From: Pegoplata infirma
Lineage: Eukaryota > Arthropoda > Insecta > Diptera > Anthomyiidae
DNA: 64,000 nt
Assembly: GCA_963921195.1 (NCBI GenBank)
Contig: OY992538.1
Coordinates: forward strand, 15,400,330-15,464,329
Direction: 5' to 3'
Below the pieces are notes generated by a model that saw nothing but the letters and a program-made list of their open reading frames with translations, was not told the DNA's origin and did not search any database. Both the position numbers and the translations under genes were made by a program. Positions 37,429-50,700 of the stretch are shown here, one piece after another (position 1 is the stretch's first letter; every line of letters starts with the position of its first letter).

Positions 37429-38776
37429 CGGATATATATATAAAGCGAAATGGAGTAATTTTGGGTATCACCATTGATTTTTGGAAATTTTCTTTATTTT
37501 CGATTTTATTTAAATAAAAAGAGCAAAATTTACGAAATCTTCAATTTTCAACTTTTCTTTATTTAAACGAATATTGACGAAATCTCGGGGCCACCTTAAA
37601 AAATTTGCAAAAATCAATTTTTTATGAAATTTTTTTAATGCAGTTTTTTCCTTAATTTAAAGAGTTAGAGAATAGTTGATGAAATTTAAGGATCACCAAT
37701 AAAAATTTTCAAAAATCTATTTTTGTATAAAATTTTTCTTAAATTCGTTATTTGCTTTTTGTCTCCTTCATTAAAAGATTTAAAACAAAATTGACGAAAT
37801 CTTATTAAAAAATTAATTTTTGTATAAAATTTTTCTTAAAGTCGGTATTAGCAATTTTCTCCTTAAAAATTGAGTAATTTTGGGTATCACCATTGATTTT
37901 TGGAAATTTTCTTTATATGCGATTTTCTCCTTAGTAAAAAGAGCGAAATTGAAGAATCTTCAATTTTCTCTTTATTTAAACGAATATTGACGAAATCTAG
38001 GTGCCACCATAAAAAATTTGCAAAAATCTTTTTTTTAAGAAATTTTTCTTATGCAGTTTTTTTTCTTAATTTAAAGAGTTAGAGAAAAGTTGAAGAAATT
38101 TGAGGATCACCATTTAAATTTTTCAAAAATCTATTTTTGTATAAAATTTTTTTTAAAATCTTTATTTACTAATTGTCTCCTTCATTAAAAGATTTAAAAC
38201 AAAATTCAAGAAATCTTAGTAAAAATTTAATTTTTGTATAAAATTTGTCTTAAAGTCGTTATTTTCAATTTTCTCCTTAATTAATAGAGTTAGAGCAAAA
38301 TTGAGACATTTTGATTTTTGAAAATTTTTGTTGGTGATCCTTAGATTTCGTCAGTTTTACTTAAACCCGTTTAGTTAAACAGAAAACTGCAAATATTTTT
38401 ATATCAAAAACAAAAGTCATAATCTTTTGATAAAGAAAATATAATCCTTTGATAAAGAAGACTAATTTCTGTTTGATTCTCAATAAACTTTTTTAAATTT
38501 TAAATTATCTCATGTGTTTTTGTATTTTCTGTTTGACTAAGGTCCTATTTTAAGATTCCTTTCACAACTGATAAATTATAGTAATTTATCATGATTTAGC
38601 AGAAAGTAAATCAAATTGATTTGCATAACATCATTCATTACCCCCATGTACACAAACACATTGGCCATGACCAATCCCGAACAGAATTCAATTTGAACAC
38701 CAAAAAACTAACTGAAGTTACAATTGAAGAGTCTCTACAGCACATAAAACAGTCCATTTGTAGACCCATAAGCGAT

Positions 38777-41700
38777 ATGTTGATTTTAAAGCAAACCTTC
38801 TATTGTCTATTGTTGGTGGCAATTGTTGTCGGTTGGCATACACAAATAGCATCAGCAGCATCAACAGTCAGGATAACACAGAAAACAATATCAAAAGGAT
38901 TTATAGTGCAAAGTGTAATGAAGTTGTTAACAAAATTGGAAAAGAGCAACGATTTAAATGTGAATATTAAATTTACAGCTCTATTAAGTGAATTTTTGAT
39001 AAAACGTAAGTTTTGGGAAAAGCGAAAAAATGTTTTTTAAATTTTTAATTAAATTTTGTTTTCAATAGAAAAACAACGTTATTATGAATCAAATCGTTAT
39101 GAACAACAATTTAATTATAAAATTTTACAAAAACTTAATCGCATTATACGTCAGACTGAAGATGCTGATTTTGAAAATGTTCATAAAATTAGTAAGTTAA
39201 ATTAAAAATTCATTTTCCACAAAATTATTAAAGTTAAATCTATTTTTAGTTCTTGATAATATATTTCAGAAAAGCATTATGTTAGTTGCACCCGTTTTAA
39301 AAGAACGTCATATTGATACTCACTTTGAATATAAATCATTAATTAAGAATTATGGAAAACTGGTTGGCATAGGTAATCCAAATATCACCCAATCGGATGA
39401 GTGTTTGGCTTCTTTTGCCACATTGGATTCGCGCTGTGAGGTGCCAACAGAATGTATTGATATTATGGTCAGCGATTTACCAACATATGGTTATCAACGA
39501 ATGCATCAGTAAGTATTTTGAAAGAGATTTAACAAAAAAAGTATTTAAAACAAGCATAACCTTTCCGGTACTTCGGGACTCCGAATATATTAAATTCTCT
39601 CCTACAAAATTTTTAATAAAAAAAAATTACTTGGAAATTTTTATGAAATTTTCTTAAAATTTTTTTTTGCTCCAAACTTCTTTATTTAAAAGAGTTAGTG
39701 ATAAAATTGATGGAATCTGGAGATCACTATTAAAAATTTTCAAATTTGTATTTTTGTATGAAACTTTTCTTAAGATCTTTATTTTTTCCCCTTATAAAAA
39801 GAGTTAGAGCAAAATTAACGAAATTTGGGGATCACCATCAAAATTGTATGATTTTTTTTTCTTAAATCTGTAGAGTGAAAGCAAATTGACAAAATCCTGA
39901 TTTAAAAGAGTTAAGAGTAAAACTGACAAAACCTGGGGTGACCATCAAAAATTTTCAAAACCCTATTTATACCCTACACCAGCGGTTACCAACCTATGGT
40001 ACGCGTACCACTAGGGGGTACGCGAAACTGTCCGCAGGGGTACGCAAAATTTTAGAAATTTGGACATTCGTTTTAGATTAACCTTTTAATGCTGGTTCCG
40101 CGTCTGGCTTTCAAGGTTTTCCATAACATCAGGTTTTTAAGAAAGATAAGGTCAAAGTTCACCAAAAACTTGTTTTTATGCAATTTAGAGAGCATTTTTT
40201 GCAATATTTTTGAGATCTGACCACTTGTTTTCGCTTAACCTTTCGATGCTGATTCCGAATATGGTTCTCAAATTTTTCTATGATGTCAGGTTTTTGAGAA
40301 AATTTGTGTCAAAGTTCTCAAAAAACGTGTTTTTGGGCATTTTGTTAAGCTCAAAATGCCCTTTCATTGTATATACGAGGGTGTTTCATTCGAAAAGTCA
40401 CGGAATTATTGATCTGACTTCGTATTAAAAAAAAAAAAAACATTTAAAAAAAATGTTTATATTTCCGACCCCTGTGATGGTCTTTTGGAACTTTTTTTAA
40501 GAGTTCAAAAAACGCCCGTTGTCTTAATTTTTGGTGTAGAGTCGAATGGTGAAATCAGATTTGCAATATTTTCAGCCGTTTCTGCTCTGCCGAAAAATCA
40601 GCTCAAGATCTGCGTTTTCAGATGGATTGAACCACCCCAAGGAGCGTTTTCCAAAAAAATACCTCCATTGTGTTGATCTCGCCTAAATTTTTCGAAAAAA
40701 TTATAATACCCGCAGATCAAAAATCAAAATTAAATCTAATATTTACATGTGAAGTATTTTACGAAAACAAAAAACTCGTTAGGGGGTACGCGGCTGATAA
40801 AATTTTAAATTAGGTAAATTGGTAACCGCTGCCCTACACCACTCTGTGGTACAGGGTATAATGAGTTTGTGCTGATGTTTGTAACTACCCGAAATATTGG
40901 TCCTAGCTAGACCTACCTTTAAGTATACCGATCGACTCAGAATTACTTTTTGAGTCGATTTAGCGATGTCCGTCCGTCCTCTGTCCGTATTATCCTTAAT
41001 TAAAGAGTTAGAGCGAAATCGACGAAATCTAGTCATCACTGTCAAAAACTTCCAAAAATTGTTTTTGTATGGAATTTAAAAAAAAAGTGACAAAATCTTG
41101 GGATCACCATTAAAAATTTTCAAAACCCTATTTATACCCTACACCACTCTGTGGTACAGGGTATAATGAGTTTATGCTGATGCTTGTAACTACCCGAAAT
41201 ATTGGTCCTAGATCTACCTTTAAGTATACCGATCGACTTAGAATTACTTTTTGAGTCGATTTAGCGATGTCCGTCCGTCCGTCTGTCCATCTATCGGTTT
41301 AAGCACGATGCAGGTCGCAACTTTCAATCAATTGACTTGAAATTTGAAACTTAAGCATATTTTGGCTCAAGGACGAAGCCTATTGAAATTGGAAAAAATC
41401 GGTCCATGTTAAGACCTAGCCCCCATACAAATGCCACCTTTGGATTCGGTTTAAATGATTCTAATAACCGTATTATAATAGATATCGCTTTGAAATTTAG
41501 CAGGTAATCAAATTTTGTATGCACAAATCACCATTCCAAATTTCAAAGGAATCGGGTCAGTCCTTCTGGAAGTCCCCATACAAACCACCCTCCCGATATT
41601 CACATAATTCCCTCAAAATTCATAAAAATGAAAATATTTTATAAAAATGTTAGTTTTATGTGTTAAACGTATCCTTTAGTAACCTAATCAAATCGGAATA

Positions 41701-44700
41701 TAATTGGACCATTTTTGGACTTAGTCCCCCATACAGAAATTTCGACCGATATTCAGTTAAATCGGTTTATTGACAAAAAATACAACAATTCCTCAAAAAC
41801 TTGATCTGTGTGAAAAGAATTATAAAAAAATTGACTAAATTTGGGGATTACCACCAAAAATTTACAATAATGTATGTACAGTGAGAGCAAGTTGATAAAA
41901 TCCTGATTTAAAAGTGTTAACCCCTCAGCTCCACCTTCCATAATTATGTAGACATAAAGCAACACACACAAAACAATAACAACAAACAAAAATTTGTTAT
42001 TGTTTTGTGTGTGTTTGTTGCTTTATGTTTCAATAATTATGGAAGGTGGAGCTGAGGGGTTAGGAGTAAAACTGAAAAAATCTGTGGATCACCACCAAAA
42101 GTTTCTAAAAATCTTTTTTTGTGTGATATTTTTCATAAAATCTTTTTTTTTGCAATTTTCTATTTTTTAAAAAGACTTAAAGCAAAATTGACGAAATCTG
42201 GCCATCACCATCAAAAATTTTCAAATATATATTTTTGTTTGAAATTTTTATTAAAATCTTTATTTTAATTTTTTTTTTCTCAATTTAAAGAGTTAAAGCC
42301 AAATTAATGAAATCTGAGGATTAAAAATTTAAAAAAAAATGTTTGAATAAAATATTTCTTAAAATCATTATTTTCAATTTTCCCCTTAATATAAAGAGTA
42401 AGAGCAAAATTGACGAAATCTGACAATCACTATCAAAAATTTCCAAAATCCTATTTTTGTGTGATTTTTTTTTTTAAATTTTTATTTGCAATTTTCTCCT
42501 TATTTTCAATATTTTGCTTCTTTTTCTTCTTGCTTTAAATCAAAATAGAGTTGTTTTTTATTCGACCTTTCAGATTCAATATGTAAAAAAAAAAGTTGTT
42601 CGAGCTGGAGGTCAAGTGTTTGTAAATTTCTTTATTGCCTATATTTCGCTACACATCGCGTAGCATCTTCAGAGCTAATACTAGAAAAAGTTTACATTTA
42701 TTGTAAACTTTTTCTGCATTAAATGTAAACTTTTTCTAGTATTAGCTCTGAAGGTGCTACGCGATGTGTATCGAAATATAGACAATAAAGAAATTTACAA
42801 ACACTTGACCTCGAGTTCTGACAACTTTTTTTTTTAGATATTTTCTTTAAATCTTTATTTTTAATTTTCCCTTTCATTAATAAAATTAAAGCAAATTGAC
42901 AAAATCTGGGGATCAATCCTTATTTAAAAAAGTTTAGAGTTAAACTGATGAAATCTAGGGATCACACTGAAAAAAAAGACATTACTAAAATTAAGGAAAA
43001 AATGTCTTTGAAAATTTATCTCAAATTTTCCTTAAATTTAGTAAATTTTAACTAAAAAATGAGAAATTTTCCTAACTATAAGGAAAAAAATTTAGATCAT
43101 TTACTTATAAGTAGTTCAAACTTTTCTTTAAATGGAATTTTTAAATATTAGGAAAAAAATTCTTACTGCCAAAGAAATTTTCCACAAATCTAAGAAACGT
43201 ATATTTATTTTTAAGACATATTTCTTAAAAAACAATTTTTTTCAAGTTTAGTTAAAATTTACTAAAAAAAACATCATCGTATCTCTCTTCTTTGAATTGA
43301 GGAAGTGTATTTCTTAGAATTTAGTTAATAACTTCTGAAAATTTAGTAAATAACTTCTTAAAATTTAGTTAAAAATTCAAAATGGCGATATCTCGAAAAC
43401 TAAGCGAGATAGAGCGAAACGGACGAAATTTTCAAAAGAAAGACAGCAAAAAAAAATTTGGAATAGCCTAGCTCTGCATATCTGTCGGGGTCTCAAGACC
43501 CTAAATTTAGATCTAAAATTTGAAATTCCCGAGATTTTATATATGCACATATCTCGGTAAATACTGCCAACACGAAAAAAAGTCCAACGGCGTTTTTGTA
43601 GCTCTTGACTCGTAGAACACTTCCGCAAAATACCCGAAAGCCCTCCGATTAATAGTTTTTGAGATATCCAGTTTTTAAGATTCTCAAGACCCTTTCAGAC
43701 CCCTTATTACCGTATCTCAAAAACTAAGCAAGTTAGAGCGAAACGGACACAAGTTTTGGTTCAAAATCTATGGGGACCATTATAGGATCCAACGGGGTCT
43801 CGAGTTAAATGGGGTCCTAACCCATGGGTCCAGGGTCTAGACCCAATCTATTTCTAAAATTTGAAGTATAATTTTTCCCATTTTCTAGTTAAAATTGGCT
43901 AAAAATTAAATAACTTTGTTTTCCTTATTTTTGGGAAAATTATGAACTTAAACCAAGAAAAAATATCTTTGGAGCCAAATCATTCCCTCTTTTTTTCAAA
44001 ATTGAGTTAATTTTCCCAGATTTTAGTTCACTTTTTTTTTGAGTGTACCATTCAAATTTTTCAAAAATCAATTTTTGTATGAAATTTTTCCAAAAATCTT
44101 CTAATAAGGAGGGTTTGAAAAAAATTTACAAAATCTAAGAACCACCATAAAAAATTTACAAAAAAAAATTTTTATATGAAATTTTTCTAAAAATTGTGTG
44201 TGGCAAGTTTCTCCTTAATTAAAAGAGTTGGCTAAATCTGGGGATCGCCAATAAAAATTTCCAAAAATCTATTTTTGTAATTTTCTATTTTTTATACCTA
44301 TCAACTAGAGATGTGCGCGTGAGTGGATTTTGACTTACACTCACTCACTCACGCTCACGCAAAAAATAATCGAATCACTAACGCAATTTTTTTATTTACT
44401 CACGCTTACTCACTATTCACGTGAGTAATAAAAAACTTACTCACGCTCACGCGGGACTCACATAAGATTCAATCACGCTCACGCGTCAGTCACGCAAAAT
44501 CTACTCACGCAATAAAATTTTCTTACCAAACAAAAAAAAAAAACTCACGCAAAAAATAAATGACTCACTCACTAACCACTCACTCAGATATTTTTTTCCG
44601 CTAACGCTCACTCACAATCACGTGATTGAAATGAAAATTACTCACAGTCTCGCGTGATTCACGTGAATCACTCAAATCACGTGATCAGCGCCCATCTCTA

Positions 44701-47700
44701 CTTCCAACCACATCATTGGAGTAAAACTTTGTCATTCCGTGTGTAACCTATCGAAACATCGGTAGGACCCACCATAAAGTATTTGGGACATTCCATGACG
44801 ATTCGCACAATTTTGGACTTTCAGACTTTTATTCCAAGTTTGAGAAATCGATTTTTCAAAATTGTGAATTTTTTTCAAAAATTTTCTTCTTGAATGTGTA
44901 TTAATATTTTAGTTTGAACATTAGCGATTTGTCATTTAAATTCCCTATGCTACTTACAGTATATGGTTTTTATATTTGCTAAATAGTCTTGACAATGAAT
45001 TCTGACAAATTCCAAAATACGAGTCGCATAAATCTTGCAAAAATGACCAACATAAATAAATTTAAAACAGAAAAATAGTTTTTTTTTTGAGAAAAAAAAC
45101 ATATAATTCCACCAATTTAAATCCAGCTTAATAATTAAATTTCCTCCTTCGTGCATAAAATTTATTCGTTCAAATATATATTATCTCCTTCTTCCTTTCT
45201 TTATCCTTTTATAATGATATAAATATGTATAAAAAAAAAAGAAAAACAAACCACTTATGTATTTTATATGTTTATTTTGTTTTTCACATGTATTTTTCTC
45301 TTTTTTTTTTTTGCAGAATTTTACTTTTATACGTTTTTATGCATCATATATGTGCACCAACATTGGGCTCTCAAACAGCTTATGATATTTTGGCAAGTCA
45401 AAAGTGTACACAAGTTTATCGAGAACAAAATGTTATACGTCATCTTAATATACCAGATGTTTACAGAGATTTATATTTGGAGCAAAGTAAGTTTGAAAAC
45501 TATGAATAACAATTAAATTAAAACACTCAAAAAAAAAATTTGAAAGGTAAAATTTTAAGAATTTAGAAAATAAATTTGAGTTAAAAATTATTTTTTATGC
45601 GATAGTAAAACGAATTTATAGAAATTTTGACTAGAAATATTTGACTTGAGGTAAAAAAAAAATTTTTATTACTCACTACTAGTGATGAGGTTTCCATGCA
45701 AATGCATGTTTTTTGTCGAAGGTCTAAAAACGATATGGACCAATTATCTTTTCGAATCAAGAAATTTGTGTTAAAATGGCATCTATTTGTTTTTGCATAT
45801 TTTTGCATATTTTGGGGAAAATGCATATTTATGCATATTTTGGTTTTAAATGCATATTTTGTGCATATTTCCAACTTTTAAGTGCATATTTTTGCATATT
45901 TTGGCTTAAATTAGCAAAAACACATATTGAAATTTATTTGTTTCAAAAACTACCTTAAATTTTAAAAAAAATTATTTTGAAAATAATTTTTTTTTTTTTA
46001 TATAGATATTCTAAATTTCTAAAAAAAAAATAAATGGTACATATTTGTGCATATTTTTAGGTTTTTTAGTGCATATTTTGAATTTTTTAGCGCATATTTT
46101 CAATTTTTTAGTGCATGAAAATCTCATCCCTACTCACTACCAATGATTAAAAACACAAGTAGGTATACATTTTTTTGAGTGTAAAATTTCTTTGAGTTTT
46201 TTTGAGTAAAACATTTTTTTGGAGTTAAAAATTTTTTTTTCCGGTTTACATTATCGTTGCTTTAAAAAATGTTCTTGAAATTTGATTACAGTGTTCGAAA
46301 AAAAACAGTACGTTATTTAACGTTCCGTTCCAAGAACACATTCACTAAAAAGTTTTTTTAAGTGGTTGCGAAGGTGTTCGCAAACAGAATTCCGAACGTT
46401 ATGCCTGTGAGTTGAAGAACAGAAACTTTACGATAACGTACCGAATTAGGTTAGAAACAAAATAAAGTTCTTTTAGTGTTCTGTTTGCGAACTTTTGAGA
46501 CATTTTTTTTTTTAAATTTAAAATGGCGATATCTCGAAAACTAAGCAAGATAGAGCAAAACGGAGCACATTTTTGGTTCTTGGGATCTCCATAATATCGC
46601 TAGGCCTCTACACATGGGTGGACCTCATTGGGTCCATATTTTGAATCTAAAAAAGTTAGCATTCCGGGAAATTTAAAAATGCACATATCTCGCTAAATAC
46701 TGCCGACACGACATAAAGTCTAAAAGCGGTCATGTACTACGAGACAAGATCCACAAAAATGCTTTTAAATTTCCCGGAATGCTAACTTTTTTAGATTCAA
46801 AATAAGGACCCAATGGGGTAGAGGCCTAGCGATACTATGGAGATCCCAAGAACCAAAAATGTGCTTCGTTTTGCTCTATCTTGCTTAGTTTTCAAGATAT
46901 CGCCATTTTAAATTTAAAAAATGTCTCAAAAGTTCGCAAACAGAACACTAAAAGCACTTTATTTTGTTTCTAACCTAGTTCGGTAAGTTATCGTAAAGTT
47001 TCTGTTCTTCAACTCGCAGGCATAACGTTCGGAATTCTGTTTGCGAACACCTTCACAACCACTAAAAAACTTTTTAGTGAATGTGTTCTTGGAACGGTAC
47101 GTTTCGATAACGTATGGTCGCTCCATAGTTCCCAACAGAACACTAACGTACCGTACGTTAGAGTTTTTTTTCGAACCCTGTGTAAAACCAATTTTGAGTG
47201 AAAAAAATTTTGAGTGAAAAAAAATTATGTGAAACTAAATTAAGGCCTCTGTTCTGTCTTTCACAACTTTTCAATTCACATGAAAATTTCCGAATGACAT
47301 GAAATCAAGTTTAGTGTTTTGTTGATCACGTTTTCATTCGAAGTTGAAATCGAATAATAAAAATTTTAAAAATTTTAAGGCAAAAAGTGCATTCGTTTTA
47401 CTTTCACCAAATTTTATTTATGTGAAACAAAACGAAAAAGAAATTCGTATGTGAAATCTAGAACACCAAAAAAATTTGGAAATTTTCATTTTCACATTTT
47501 TTATGTGAATTACTTTTTTTGGAACAGGGGCCTAAAAGTAAAACAAATTTTGAGAAAAAAAATTTCATTCCATTTTGTTTTCTGTTCTATTTTATTTCAT
47601 TCTCAACTCATTTCATAAAGGTTTTATTGCGTTACGAATAACATGAGTCAAGTAATAACAAATTTTGGGTGAAAAAAAAAATATTGAGTGAAAATAAATT

Positions 47701-50700
47701 TGATTTTATTTTCTAAAAAAAGTAATTCATATAAAAAATGTGAAAATGAAAATTTCTGGGGGGTTATTGCGTATTTCGATTCGAAAAGAAAAAATTACGA
47801 ATTCGAACAAATTGTATTTTTTAATACGATTTTCGGAAAAAGTTTTACGAATATGCAAAAAAAAATTCGCTTTTAGGATTTTTTTCGAAAAACAAAAATT
47901 TCCCTTTCGTAAATGCAACTGTGTTGTACGAAAACGAATGTCACGTACGTTAAAATTGTTCGTATTTTATTCGAAAGCAAAACAGATAGTGAAAAAAAAT
48001 ATTTCTGAAAATGTGAGTATTTCAATAAAAAACAAGTAAAAAAGTTAAATTCGGCCTTGCCGAATGTAGTGATACCCTCCACAATTTCAAAAAGATTATT
48101 GCAAACAACTTCATTTAAAAGGAAATTACTTTTGAAAAAAAAAAAAATTTGAAAAAAAAATTTCCGCGAAAAAAAATTTTGGTAAAAAAAAAAAAATCCG
48201 CGATTTTTTTCTTTTTTTGTCAAAAAATATGTTCGTAATTGTTTAAATACCATTTTGTGTTCAATTATGTTCACATATGTCAACCAGAAGCCGAATTAAA
48301 GCATTTTGTATTTTTAGGTTATGTTGAATGTACTGAAATTTTTGAGGTGTGCTTACATTTTCGTTCATAACTTTTAAACCGCTGAACCGATATCGCTCAA
48401 ATGCAATACCAAACTTCTCGGGAGAACTTCCAATATATATGTTAAGTTTCAGTCATCTCTGTGCAATATTTTGTCCGCGAGAGCATTTTCAACAGACAGA
48501 CAGACGGACAGACGGACAGACGGACAGACGGACAGACGGACAGACGGACAGACGGACAGACGGACAGACGGACATCGCTAGAATGTCTTAAAATCGATCG
48601 GGCATCATGAATATATATACTTTATGGGGTCCCAGACCGATATTTCGATGAGTTACAAACGGAATGACAAACTTATATATACCCTCTATCACTAAGTGGA
48701 GGGTATAAAAAATACATAAAAAGTGGAAAAAAACAGTTTATTAAATAAAAACATGTTATATATTTTTCGTACTTTGAATTTTTGAAGGAATGTTGCAAAA
48801 AAAACAAAGCAAAGACAATTCACAATTATGGTCGAGTTTATGGTTGCGCATCCCGACCTAGCAAAAGGACACCTTAAAACCCCTGATGCAAAAAACAAAT
48901 CAAATAGCTTATGGAAACGACTAGCTGATGATTTAAATGGAGAAGGCCCGCCCTCCCGGGATATAAATGGATGGAAAAAGGTTCTACTATATCTTAAATA
49001 AATAACGTTTTACTATTTATTTTTATATATTTGTGATATTAGGTGTTTGCTGATTACAAAAATCATGTTAAGGCAAAAATCCGCCGGAAAAATTCCATAT
49101 CGGGGACAGGTGGAGGCCCAAGCTTATATTGTTCCTTAACACCACTAGAGCTACAGTTGGCAGGGTTGTTATCAATGGGAGAATCTGTCAGCGGTTTGGC
49201 AGGAACTTGTAGATTTGGTGTAAGGACAAACACCAGCACAGTGACATCAAATAGTTCCAATCCCGTAGTTGTCAATGACACGCATCAAGAGGATGAAATT
49301 ATGGAACAAATTATTTCTTCACTGGTTTCAGAGGAAACATTTACAGATCCTCCAGAATGCGCAGAAGAAACATCTACAAATACACCACGTAGAACTAGTG
49401 GCCGACGAGAAGCTTCCAATAAAGATAGTCTACTTCAAAAACAAGTTGACAACCAAATAGTTTTCCAACAGAATACAACGAAAGTTTCAGCCGAAATCAG
49501 TGACAACCAGAAGAACACTCTACAAATGTTCAGTGAAATAAACAAAAATATTGTTAACACTAACAAATATTTAAAAAGGAGCTCTGATACAAAAGAACGA
49601 AGTTATAAACTAAAAAAAGAAAAGTTCGAGTTTAAAAAAAAGATGGAACTAGAAAAAACCAAGCGAAAAGTAGAGCAACTCAATCTTAAAAAGCGAATTT
49701 TCGAGTTGGAATGCGAAAAATCGGGGCATGGAAAGTAAATGTTTCTTGTTTCATTAATTTTTGTACACCAAAATCTTTATTTTTAAATGGTTTAAGATAG
49801 TTTTTAGTTTAAAATGAATTTTATTGTTTTTTTAAATTTTTAAATGAATTTTACTGTTTTTTTATGTTTAAAATGAATTTTATTGTTTTTTTCTTAAGTT
49901 TAAAAATAGTTTTATTGTTTTTAATAAATACTTATTTACAAAACTTTAGTGATTCAATTGCATATTATTTTTGATTTCGTTTCTAATATTTTTTGCTATA
50001 TTAGTATAGTTAATATCCATTATTTCAACACGGTCACTTGCAGAAGAAGTTGAAGGCACATCTTCCTCATTATCTAGTTGAGGGTTTTCAACGTTAAACA
50101 TCAAGCAAATATTATGTAAGGCACAGCAAACATTAAGAATCTGGACAGCCTTTTCAGGAGTATAGTGCAATTCCCTGGCTGATAAGAGACATCGAAATCT
50201 TGCTTTCAGTAAACCAAAAGTTCTCTCAATTATCGACCTTCCTTTAGAATGCTGTTGATTAAAAAATGACTCTAAAGAACTTTCTGCAGTGTTTCTATAC
50301 GGCGTCAAAATCCAAGGCTCCAGGGGATATCCAGAATCACCTAAAATATTCAGTCACAAATTATGTGTTTACATTAGGGAATTAAATCTCACCAAGGATT
50401 CGAGTTCCTGTATCTCCACCTTGATATCTTTCTTTTAAATATTCTCTCTCTTCCGATAAATTCCTCACATGTGAATCGTGGTTAGCTCCACCATACCGCC
50501 CGTTGATAACCCTGATGTTCATTTCATGATCACATATCTAAATGAAAAAAATTGTTTATTTTACACTGTAATATTTATGGAAACTTACCGCCATAGCATT
50601 TAGACTCTGTTTTAATTTCCGACTAAGGTATAAATGCTCATTAATAGTTGGACTCATTAATTGAATATGTGTTCCATCTACTGCTCCAATTACACCAGGT

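Larger units (their letters stand above)
34772..37440 (+). mobile_element. 5'-truncated RTE-like LINE with 9-bp target duplication
   Basis: TAAAGCGAA occurs at both borders (34763-34771, 37441-37449). The element lacks its endonuclease, as in 5' truncation during target-primed reverse transcription. It ends in a GATATATATA-type short tail just after the stop. It is split by the MITE at 35149-35632. Confidence 0.85.
31770..44290. repeat. ~110-bp satellite, broken into about ten blocks
   Basis: Unit marked by AGAGTTAGAGCAAAATTGAC, GAAATCTGGGGATCACCAT, and a TTTTTGTATGAAATTTTTC then TTTTCTCCTTAATT stretch, recurring every 109-115 bp at 31980-32430. Blocks: 31770-32578, 33938-34171, 34626-34771, 37450-38350, 39668-39971, 40996-41110, 41825-41915, 42062-42510, 42843-42964, 44046-44290. 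The gaps are transposons and the first three exons of the gene at 38777. Confidence 0.9.

Noticed and set aside
38621..38776. Upstream extension of gene 3 coding sequence
   Set aside because: The open frame continues, but ATG 38777 starts a clear signal peptide; the upstream segment is polar and looks like 5' UTR.
45524..46181. CAC...GTG element enclosing the TGCATATTT MITE
   Set aside because: CACTCAAAAAAAAA and TTTTTTTGAGTG are present, but the flanks (AA/TA) do not match and the arms share little beyond the A/T run.
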